From positions 1,240,001 to 1,304,000 of the forward strand of contig BDSL01000013.1 of NCBI GenBank assembly GCA_003116995.1: 64,000 nt of DNA. Reading direction: 5' to 3'. Under the pieces are notes generated by a model, which was not told the DNA's origin, searched no databases, and was given only the letters and a program-made list of their open reading frames with translations. How positions within the stretch are numbered: position 1 is the first letter of the stretch; each line of letters begins with the position of its first letter. Source of the stretch: Yamagishiella unicocca (lineage: Eukaryota; Chlorophyta; Chlorophyceae; Chlamydomonadales; Volvocaceae). The position numbers and the translations under genes were made by a program. This document shows, in pieces, positions 1-10,072 of this stretch.

Positions 1-3000
1 CTACATACAGTACCGAGCAATCGAACCCACGCACACACGCACCCCGCCCAAGCAAGCTGATCGAGCCCCTCGCTGCAACCCCTCGATCGCTGCAACTAAC
101 CCCTGCATCATCATCACTCACGCGCACCTTGGTGAGCGACACCGCCAGCGTGTTCAGCGATCCGCTGAGGTGCACCAGCGCGTCGTGGGAAGCCAGCGCC
201 TCAAACTTATTAGGGGCGGTGGCAAAGGGCAGTCCCGTGTCCCGAGCTAGCGCCTCAGCCACCGCCTCGGCGAAGCCTGGGGCGCGCGGGAGCGAGTCGC
301 CGAGCGATAGATGCATACAAGTATGGACGAGCGCGCGAAGGCGGGGTGGATGGCTGGATGGCTGGATGGCTGGGATCGGTTACGTAGGTTAGGTTAGGTT
401 GTTCGCGGGTTCAAGCTCAATTTTTTTTAATAACTTCATGGTGATATGTATACATGTAACTATTGAAGTAGTTATAGGTGTCCCTGAAAAAACACGTTTT
501 GCACGGTGTCACGGCGCACGCCTTAGCTGGAGGCACTCAAGCAAGTCATCATCGACTACGTAGGTTTCTGCGTGAGCCCGCCCTACCTTACTCTTTGGAT
601 GCGCACGCACGGAACGGGCATGCTGAACAGTATCACCCGGCAGGCTTGCGGTGGTGACAAAGAGTTTATGTTTAGTGGGTGCGTGCCCAAAATAGTATTG
701 CCTTATTACTTCGTTATCGGTGTAGCTCAATTGGGAGAGCCCGAAAAATCCAATCCTTGTGGCCTGGGAGATCCCAGGATCAATTCCCACAAGGTGCGGC
801 ACAGGAGATGTAGGTTTGAATCCTGCCGCCGATCCCGATGGTGCGGGCAGCCAATAGCCATCGGTGTGGTTAGGGAGGACTAACTCTAGTATGAAGTGTT
901 GGGGCTTAGGCCAGAGACGGGAGCGTGTGCGTCCTACGGGTGGCTCAACCATCAAGTACACTCAAGTACACCAAGCATGGCGGCATGCTGGACATGGAGC
1001 TGGCGGAAGACCGGTTTCCGGAGAGCGCTTGAATCTCAAAAAATTGATACAAATATGAGTTAGGGATGTGGCAGGAGCACCAGCCTCCGGCGAGTTGCAC
1101 TAACTGGTCGTGTTCCACAGCGATAATGTGGCGTGGGCCTTAGCGATATGAGGTGGATTGGTACTGGTGGCGCGAGCGTATAGGGTGTACTGATGCCCTC
1201 ACCGCCCCGCCCCCTTAACAACATGCCAGGCCTAGTGCCGGCGTAATGTAATAATAATAAAAAATACACTCAAGTACACCAAGCATGGCGGCATGCTGGA
1301 CATGGAGCTGGCGGAAGACCGGTTTCCGGAGAGCGCTTGAATCTCAAAAATTGATACAAATATGAGTTAGGGATGTGGCAGGAGCACCAGCCTCCGGCGA
1401 GTTGCACTAACTGGTCGTGTTCCACAGCGATAATGTGGCGTGGGCCTTAGCGATATGAGGTGGACTGGTACTGGTGGCGCGAGCGTATAGGGTGTACTGA
1501 TGCCCTCACCGCCCCGCCCCCTTAACACGCATCTGGTCGGTATTCGGGCGGGTCGGGACTGGGACTCCGACTAGGACTGGGACTGGGACCGGACCGCGAT
1601 GTCCGCTCTCCCATAGCGCACCAACTCCCACAGTTCTCCTGCTAGCGCCCAAAACCGGTTCTGCGAAAAGTTTACGTGCGTCGCGCGGGGTCCTCGCTTC
1701 CTTTCGTCTCGCCGTAGCCGATATAGCTTAGCCGCCAAAGGTCATATTACGACCTTCGGCTTTCGTATCCCCAACCCAGTTCTCCCGCATGCATCTCAAA
1801 ACTTCTGTTTTAAACGATTTTTTTCGGACATCCACGGGTTTCCCTCGAACCCCCCAACCAATAGGAGGGCGTCAATTGGCGCGGCTCTAACTCTGGCTGG
1901 GGCGGCCAGAGGCCGTGTGTGTCTTTGCTGTGGTACTCTTGTGCCACAGTCTCCGTTCTTCTCATCGGGCCGTCCAGCCGTACGCGCGCGCGCCGCACCT
2001 TACGCCCCGGCGCTCCCGTTTCCTCAAATCAAACCATATTGCAAGCACTCTAGGTTTTAGTTTGCACCACGCGTCCCCGGCCGTCGCATATGCAAGCGCT
2101 TCCGGACCCGCATCCCGACGACTATGCCGTCCAAGTCGCGAGTGCGCTCGCGCTCACAACCTCCGCTTTCCGCAGCAACTGGCCTACACAAACTCAGCGG
2201 ATCTCCCGGATCCTTCGCGGCGACCCGCTCCAACAACCGGCGGCCCTCACCGCTCTCCTGGCCGAGCGTCTGGCTTTCATTGGCCAGCCTGCTCAGGATC
2301 AGCTGCTGGCCCAGCCTGACCCTGTGGGCGTGGTTTACGCCGCCTTTGCCCTCCCTGCCCGCCCCGTCGCGCTCTCGCTCCGCCGGCTCCGCTCTACCTG
2401 ACCGCCGCTGCGCCCACCAGCGGCGGGGCCCACACCTCGTCGGGCCAGCCAGCAGCCCCAGACCCCCCTGCCGGCCCCGGCGTCCAGCAGCCACAGCAGC
2501 CGCAGCACCCAGCCCCGGCGTCCAGCAGCCACAGCAGCCGCAGCACCCAGCCCCGGCGTCCAGCAGCCACAGCACCCACCCCCAGCGTCCAGCAGCCACC
2601 GCAGCCGCAGCACCCAGCCCCGGCGCCCCGCCGCCGTCCCGGCGGCCCGCGCCCGCCGCCGTCGCCCCAGCGTACCCCGCACTTGTAATACGCCGCCGGC
2701 CTCCCTCCGCGCCCCCTCCCTCCCTCCGCACCTCATCCCGCGCTAGCCCCTCCGCCCCCTCCACGCCCCCAACACCCCCCCAACCGCGACCGAAACACCC
2801 CTAGGAAACTGTTCCCGACGCCACGCTCTCCGCCCCCCCCCCGCCCCTTCGCCCACCCGCGCACCCGCCATTCGCACACTGTCTCCTCCCACAGCCCCTT
2901 CTCCCCCTCCCCGCCCGGACCGCCGCTCTCCCCCGCGTCCCTCGCCGCCGGCGTCGCACTGTGGCGGCGCCGTCCTCGCTGTGGCAGTGCTGTGGGGATC

Positions 3001-6000
3001 CGACCAGCCCGGACCGCGCACTGCCTCCCTTCCCCCCCGGTATCCCGTCTCCTCGCCTGCTAGCCTTGCCCCCCTGTCCCGCATCTTCACGCCCCATATT
3101 TTCTCACTTCCTCCCTCCGTCATACAGGCCTCCGCCGTACACCGCCGTACGCCGCCGTACTAGCCCGCGTCCCCGTCTCCCCGTATATCCGTCCTCCCCT
3201 TTCCTGCCTCCGCCTCTTTCGCCGCGCCGCTGGGGCCTCTTCGTTGCTTTGACCCCTGTCCACCCGCTCCGCGCCTGGATGTTGTTCCTAACGCCCCCTG
3301 CTGCCCCTTGCCCGCATGCTTCGCGTCGACCGCCTTCCCCACCCGCTCTGGGCCCTGGTCAGGTGAGTTCCGCCGCTGGGTTGGGCCTCTGTTCTGGTAG
3401 TTTTTTGCTAGTCGTTGCGTTCTTGTCTGCGGGCGTCGGGACCTGCGTCTGGGCTTTCGCGTCCCCCATGGCGGCGCGGCGCGGCTTCGGCCTCCTCTCC
3501 TGGACGACCGCGGACCTTCTCTGGTAATGACCGGCTTCCTCACGCATCTGGTCGGTATTCGGGCGGGTCGGGACTGGGACTCCGACTAGGACTGGGACTG
3601 GGACCGGACCGCGATGTCCGCTCTCCCATAGCGCACCAACTCCCACAGTTCTCCTGCTAGCGCCCAAAACCGGTTCTGCGAAAAGTTTACGTGCGTCGCG
3701 CGGGGTCCTCGCTTCCTTTCGTCTCGCCGTAGCCGATATAGCTTAGCCGCCAAAGGTCATATTACGACCTTCGGCTTTCGTATCCCCAACCCAGTTCTCC
3801 CGCATGCATCTCAAAACTTCTGTTTTAAACGATTTTTTTCGGACATCCACGGGTTTCCCTCGAGCCCCCTTAACAACATGCCAGGCCTAGTGCCGGCGTA
3901 ATGTAATAATATTACTTCGTTCCCTGCTTAGCTTACGATCTAGCTAGCTAGAGCAGGAGTTCCATCCTTCGTGACGCCTGCTGCCAGAATGAACGAAACC
4001 AATGCATTCCAAATAAGTGACCCAACTAAGCAACCCAATGGTGTGTCGCTCCGTCCGTACGTCCGTCCGTAGCGTAAGGCAAGCCCACCAAGCAACTGTC
4101 CCACACGACATTCACACTGCGTGCTCCGGGAGAAGATGCACATGCACGCACGTAGCGCAGTGACCTGCCGGCTCGTGCAAGCTATCTAGTACGTATGGCC
4201 AGCAGCCACTATTCGCTTCCACCTTGCGTTCGGTCCGTACGTACGTGCGTGTCTTCCTTTTCTTCAACACCCAGCCACGCATGCACGCACGTACCTTCAA
4301 ATGTGTTGATGCCAGTGCCCACAGCCGTTCCGCCCTGCGCCAGCAGGTACACGTGTCCCATGCACTGTCGTACACGTTCGAGGCCGTACTGCACCTGAGC
4401 GCGTGAGCGACGGAGGGCACAGACACGCGCGCGCGGCAGCGGCGCGCGGAGAGCGAGATTAGGCTACCGGTAACAAGCTACTACGTGTGCCACGTACCAG
4501 ATGGTAATTGATAAGGTTGGTGATTACGCATACATGCATGTAAGTGTCATTATTGAAAGTAGTAGTCGCCCCGCCGACCGCACGGACAGGCGGCGCTAGT
4601 CGCCGAGGGGCCAAGTAACAATTAGTCCGCCGCCGCCGCTGTGGTACTGCGTGGTGTACGTGGCCGTTGCTGCTTGCTTGCTTGTGCGTTCATCGATCGC
4701 GCATTGCTTGCCTGAATAGCTACGTACGCACGCTAGTGCCTTGCAGTTGATCAAAAAGCGGCCGCCGCTTTCGCCGACCCGCCCACGCACCTGCGTGGTG
4801 TAGCCGCTGAATTCCTGCCCCAGGGTGAGAGGGGTGGCGTCCTGCGAGTGGGTTCGCCCGATCTTGACCAGCCCCGCGAACTCGCTGGACTTGGCGGCCA
4901 GAGCGTCCTGGGGTGTGGGGTGCGTGGTGGCACAAATGAAAACAACCCGGTGGGGGGCCGGCCGGCGAGGGCGCAACGCGGGATGCACAGCAGGAAACCA
5001 AATGAAAAGTGAGGTGGGTTTCCAATAATCGCCAAAAGGGCGTCGCTTATGTCGAAATTGCCATATAGAAGAGACGGAGGGAATAACGAATGAACGGATA
5101 GGGTAGATAGATGCATCATTAATTTATACATGAAAAGGACATCTCAATTATCATGGTCGAAATACGTACAAATAATTAGGAATCTGGCCGGGTAAAATTG
5201 CTTTGGGATGAGCGAGATAGGGTTTTATGTTTTTTGCGCGCGTCGTTGCGTGTGATGCACACATGTCGCTGCTGTGTACGAAATTCCAAACGATTATTGG
5301 TAGCGAGGCGACCTTCAGGCTGCTTCCTTCAGACAGTCGATCTGTCGCCAAGATTTAACTAGGGGCACAGGAAAGACTTGGGGCGGGGGCACTACGTAAT
5401 AACGAATAATAAGCGGGACGACGTGATGAACGGCGGCTGGGTACCTTGCGGACGGGCGGGGTAGATGCCTACGGATCTGCACGTACGGGGACATGCAGCA
5501 CGCCAGTCGATCATCCTTCCATGCCCTGCACGAGCTCACCTGCAAGGCCTTCAGCGCCGGCATCAGCCGGTGGTGCACCTGCAACGCCACCGCCACGTGC
5601 ATGGCCGTGGGGAAGGTGCTGCGAGCGACACACACAGCAGCGGCGCGCGGGCGTGGTGTAAAAGAGGGGCATCGCCTATCTACGTAGTTCTACATCGATC
5701 CGATGCACTCTCTCCCTCGCTCCCGGCGGCGGCATCACGTATGCATGGCGGCGCACGCACCTAGCTAGCTAGGGTTTATGTGCGTGTAGTTATGCCGGGA
5801 TAGATATCGCACCATCCACTACTACGTACTTTCCGCCCTCTGTCCGCCATCGACCGGATGTGCGTCATGTGCGAGGTACACCTAGCACACATATATAGCG
5901 GTTATTAGTTGACGACGTGATTATGTACGTGCTGCCTAAATGATATGGTGAGCGGTGATCGATTGGCCAGCCAGCAGGTAGGACAGGACATACAGGTACG

Positions 6001-9000
6001 ACCACACACGCGCTCACTCGTTGGAGCTCTGGCCCAGGTTGACATGGTCGTTGGGATGTACGACGGCCGCCGTGGGGGACGTGGCGAGCATCTCGGTGGC
6101 CCTTGATTGGGTTGGCGCGCGCACACACAGCAGCAGCGGGGGTGGAATAAACGCAACAGCGGCGGAGGGAGGCGACGATCCACGCATGGGCCAAGCATTA
6201 CAACACACCTGCCTAGCTACCCGTGAAGGGATGCATACCGACCGCGGCGGCATCAGGCATCATATACATACATACATACGCTGAACCACAAGTTTTCCAT
6301 CCTAACAACACTACTCGCGCTCACCTGCTGGCGATCACCTCGTTTGCGTTCATGTTGGTTTGTGTGCCGCTGCCTGTCTGCCATATGACCAGCGGGAAGT
6401 GGTCGGCCAGGCGCCCCTCCGCCACCTCGGCAGCAGCGGCCATGATTGCGCGGCCCACCGGGGGCGTCAGGAGGCCCGCCTGCGTGTTGATCTGCGTGAG
6501 TGCAGGGGGGGGAGGCAGGTGGCTGGGCTGAGGCGGTCGATGCACGGCTGGGTGCATATATAGGTGCGATGCCAGCAGCAGTAATCGAAACGCGCGATCC
6601 AGCAGCAGCGCAGGTCGGTAGGGCGGGGCAGGGGCAGTACTGTCACCCGCACGCACCCACCACTGCCGAGGCTGACGATGAGCGAGCCCACTGCTATCTA
6701 GAGATAGTTGCTTGATGATGAGTAGTTGCTTCATGCATGGGTTTCTGTTTTCACAGGCTTAGCTTGGCTGTCGTGCGTTCTCAAACGCGGAACGACAATC
6801 GAATCGCGGCCCGCGGCCGTCATCTCGTCTATCTATCTATCTATCTACTAGCCGGACACCGCCGCCGTGCGTGCGTACCGTGCGTCCCTGCCACTACTGC
6901 CACCGTCTAAGCAATCAATGGCCTTCGCCTACTGCTAGCTGTACGCACGTACTGTCCGCCGCCCCTCGCGCGCGCCTCCCTTCGCACGCTCCGCCGCCGC
7001 GCGCCGGCCCTGTATGTCATTCATAACGCCCGCCGTACCTCCGCTGCAGCCCGCTTCACCAGGCCCAGCGCCCGGATGATGGGTTCCGGCATGCGCTCCG
7101 CGGGGCCGTCGCCGATTCGGAAGTTCTCCAGGGACCGCTGGGTCTGCGCACCCCAGTACCTACGTACGTACCGCATGGGGGCGCGGCGCGGGTAGGTAGG
7201 TAGGTCGGGGCGCGCGGCGGCGGGGCGGGAACGGCGGTGGATAGTTGGCCGCTGGGGAGGGTTGCGGGACGACGGGTTTACCCCTCCCCTTACTTCCGTC
7301 CGCTCCTTTCCCCGTCCTCCCAGCGCTACTCATCAGGCAGCAGGGGCAGCAGGCAGCAGGTAGGTAGGGGCAGCAGGCAGCAGCGGGCGGGCTATTACGA
7401 CTTCTTACATAAATAGCATCGCGCGCGGAGGTCTCTCTTCCGGGAGGCCAGCGAGGAAGACAGACGTCAAAAAATAAACCCTAAAACCAGCAGCAACCCG
7501 ACTCCTCTTTGGGGCTGCACTCTCCGGGCCTCTTGTTGCCCCCCTTTGGCAAGTAATAAATAAAGAAATAATGCCAACTACCGCCACTAGAAACCGGAAA
7601 TTTCCGAAACATGTATGAAACATCCCGCTGATCAGGGAATAGGGCGACTTTATCGCCATCGCCAAAATACGACATCGCCATAAGTCGCATCGCCATCGCC
7701 AGAGGGCACCAATGGCGACAATGGCGAGTACGACAGCCGTACTTCAAAATATCCGTTTCCACCTTTCAATGTGGGTCGGAAAAATCGGAAAAATAACTTG
7801 GCAGTGGGCCAACCGCCGTTCACCTGGCTCCAAGGATGCGTGTCCTGCTGCATTTCGCGTATGCGCGTCCTGCTTGCACCAGCGTCCTGCTTGCACCATC
7901 GGCCCAGCGTCGTTCGCAAGGGCCTCCCTGGCGCGGACAGGAGGGGGGGCTCTTGGCCCCCCCTATCACCCCCCCCCCCTCGCGCAATTTTGTCCGATGG
8001 CGCAAGTACCTTTGACTGTCCGCTCGCTCCCAGACCCCACTGAAGCTGTTCGCCTTGCCCTGCACTCGTGCAAGTGCCTACGTCAGTCAGTGCAAGTGAC
8101 ATTGTCGGCGCATCACCCCGCCCCATCCATCCCCATGCCCCGCACGCACACAAGTGCCTCTGTCACCCCTCACCCCGCCCATGCGTCGTTCACAAGCTCA
8201 TGCAGCAAGTGAATGCGAGCGTCACAATGGTGCGTGTGTGCGTGCGTGCGTGCGTAAAGCCGTGTGTGCCATATGGCTGAACGTGCATGCCAAGTCATGG
8301 CCGTCCTCTCATTGGCATGTCACCGCTTCGAGTTCGGGGCTCCATCGGACACCACCCCGCACCTCTCACCCCGCCCACACGTCGTTCACAAGGGCTACGC
8401 GGCACTTTTGCATATGACACAACAGGGTCAGCCATATAGTGTCGTGTGCAGGGTTGAGAATAAGGGGTGGGGGTGGGGGGGGGAAAGCGTAGCCCCCCTC
8501 CCCCCCAACAAATAATGCTGGCCAGCGTGTACGGTCTCGTGGACGTGCCCGGCAGTTGCCCGCTGCAGCCATGCCCGCGCCCCGAGCTGCCACGCCGTGG
8601 CGTGGGAGAGGAGTCGACTGACATCTACATTCGGCAGCTCATAGCAGGCATCCGCTAGCTGATCGAGACTCCGGGATATGATATCCCGGAGTCTCGATCA
8701 CGGATATCTACTCTGCGGGTGTTTAATATTGACTACCTAATACCTCTGTTAGCGATTTGGTTTCTGTAGGTATTTCAGTACGATGCTTTGGAGAGTCATC
8801 ATGTGGTCAGATGGTGCAATCATAAGCCCGAACATCAATACACACGGCTTCAGATGCGTATAAAGAGTTTAAGATCTGCAAAATGACTCAATAACGTGTA
8901 ATTTGAGAGACGTTGGGCGAAACGATTTAAGTGAAATCGGATCAGCGGCGCTGATGATGATGAGCCGCCGCCGCTTTTGCCGATGCATGGACATACATAC

Positions 9001-9643
9001 ATAATCCGGGTGCATAAATGGGGCCTGCTGCTACATATATACCACGTGTATACAGGCCGACGCACGACGAAGTATGTCTCAATCGCCGCAACGCGCGGCA
9101 CGACTGGAGCTAGCGCGCGTGCGGCTTTCGCTCTCACCTTTTCAATGCGAAATGTCGTATTACTCACGTAAGCGCGCACGTGCACCGGCTGGATGACAAC
9201 GCCTGCATGCCGCGCGATGTAGGCAGCGGGCGGTCAGCACCACGCAGGCAGCGGCCCGGCAGCAGCGGCCCGGCAGCGGCTGGCGGTACAGCAGCCGAGA
9301 AAGTGAAACGCCACGTGGCGTGCCCGCGTCGCCCGTATTATACCGCTAGCTCCGTACATTGATTGCATTTTCCAAGGCCCGCGGACAAGCTTCCATTGTT
9401 TCGGTCATCGGCGTTTGGAAGCACAGGTTTGCGGCCGTCTCGCACCGTGGCAGCAGGACCTGTATACCCATGGGACGACGAGGTCACCATAGCGGCGCCA
9501 GCGAGCGTTGACTGTCCCTATGTGACCTAAATACTTAATTTCAAGTGGCCCACAGAGACTGCTGCGTTCAGGGTGCGGCGCGGGTCGTTAAGGCGCTCAC
9601 CAGTGAGCGTTGGCAGCCATGCGCATGCTCCGGTTGCCATCAT
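1..9643 (-). CDS. Class II fumarate hydratase (fumarase), 3' end beyond left edge
   Basis: Interconverts fumarate and L-malate in the TCA cycle. Minus-strand exons, all phase-consistent: 9601-9643 (start, tandem ATG), 9138-9202, [one short exon not found], 7039-7159, 6325-6491, 6018-6101, 5540-5618, 4791-4907, 4295-4394, 128-276; the rest lies left of base 1. Family motifs are clear: [39 protein letters not shown] and [20 protein letters not shown], the last with the conserved active-site-region His. The C-terminal GSS loop is outside the window. The first two exons encode an Arg/Ala-rich leader ending TTFRIEK, which fits a mitochondrial presequence joined to the usual family start. The exon expected to carry the next roughly 10-15 residues (family pattern DT.G.V.VP) was not found in 7160-9137. 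The start and the two leader exons are less certain than the core. Confidence 0.9.
1526..1848 (+). repeat. Left terminal direct repeat of nested element
   Basis: Identical by eye to 3541-3863. The final roughly 85 bp, read on the minus strand, match the short intronic repeat family seen at 29083-29175 and 40319-40400. Confidence 0.85.
3541..3863 (+). repeat. Right terminal direct repeat of nested element
   Basis: Identical by eye to 1526-1848. It is followed directly by the second copy of the 10-bp target duplication and then the SINE tail. Confidence 0.85.
7160..9137. other. 2-kb intronic stretch with no exon identified
   Basis: Lies between the fumarase leader exon (9138-9202) and the exon at 7039-7159. 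It should hide one short exon of about 30-45 nt entering in phase 0 and leaving in phase 1, but none was recognised. It holds G/C homopolymer runs, purine/pyrimidine-biased tracts (7300-7400), diverged GCACTTGTGAACGA-like repeats (7850-8400) and a perfect palindrome at 8660-8700. No transposon protein was recognised. Confidence 0.5.
8660..8700. repeat. Perfect 20-bp inverted repeat with 1-nt spacer
   Basis: Arms 8660-8679 and 8681-8700 are exact reverse complements around a single G. This could form a cruciform or RNA hairpin, or be abutting terminal inverted repeats of a lost element. It lies in the large fumarase intron. Confidence 0.9.
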
Positions 9644-10072
9644 ACAGAACGGAAACGAAGTGCTGGGGCCTGCCAGCCACGTCCGCGCTGCGCCAATTTG
9701 GCCCGCGTAAACGGACCAGCTGTGTCGACAGCGGTTGGACAAATGTAGGATTTGAGCTGCGGCTGCGGCATGCATTGGTATTCTGTGTTAACAAGAGAAG
9801 TTGTTGACAATTGACAGGGGACAGGAAATGAGCGGCTGACACGCAAGCTATCTTCCCACCGCCCATGGGTCAACAACCCCAGCAAACCCAATCTGCCCGC
9901 AAATGCCCATAAAGTAAAAAGCATACATCATCTATTACACGTAGAACTATCTTGGTGTCAGGTTTGTCTGTGAGCAGCAGACCAAGCATGTTCACTATTC
10001 TGCCTACATCAATTAAGGCACAATGGTATATCCTAAGAGATTAGTGGAAGGTTGTAATATAGGTTTGCAAGG
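9644..10072. promoter_or_regulatory. Divergent promoter region, fumarase / ATG6
   Basis: About 430 bp separates the two predicted start codons and should hold both promoters and 5' UTRs. No TATA box or known operator can be assigned with confidence. Confidence 0.4.

Larger units (their letters stand above)
1526..3863 (+). mobile_element. Nonautonomous element with 323-bp terminal direct repeats, nested in the SINE
   Basis: Two copies of a 323-bp sequence (1526-1848 and 3541-3863), identical by eye, flank about 1.7 kb. The target duplication GCCCCCTTAA is present on both sides (1516-1525 and 3864-3873), and the interrupted SINE reads through cleanly when the element is removed. This resembles a small LTR (TRIM/LARD-like) element, but the repeats do not start TG and end CA, the 10-bp duplication is long for an LTR element, and no primer-binding site or polypurine tract is evident. 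The interior has no recognisable transposase, integrase or reverse transcriptase. A 103-residue frame at 2090-2401 looks codon-biased but is not recognised. 2470-2640 is a proline-coding CAGCAGCC-rich tandem repeat. Confidence 0.7.
716..3910 (+). mobile_element. SINE with tRNA-like head, tandemly duplicated 3' part and nested insertion
   Basis: Lies in the fumarase intron between exons 4295-4394 and 128-276, opposite to the gene. The head carries a pol III A-box-like stretch (TAGCTCAATTGGGAGAGC, 722-739) and B-box-like stretches (GGATCAATTCC at 777-787; GGTTTGAATCC at 813-823). The 3' end is an [15 protein letters not shown] tail. The 3' portion (958-1265) is repeated in tandem from 1266, and the second copy is interrupted at 1526-3863 by another element before its tail resumes. 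An 11-bp direct repeat, ATTACTTCGTT, flanks the whole (705-715 and 3911-3921), as expected of a target-site duplication. Closely similar tails occur at 48304-48398 and 56431-56529. Confidence 0.75.

Noticed and set aside
381..402. TTAGG-type telomere repeat
   Set aside because: Only two or three short units; too few to separate from chance.
719..790. Functional tRNA gene
   Set aside because: A- and B-box-like parts are present, but no full cloverleaf or acceptor pairing is evident and the sequence continues into a SINE body with a TAA-rich tail and target duplication.
2090..2401. Gag-like gene in the nested element
   Set aside because: The 103-residue frame looks codon-biased but matches no family I can name, so it is only mentioned under the element.
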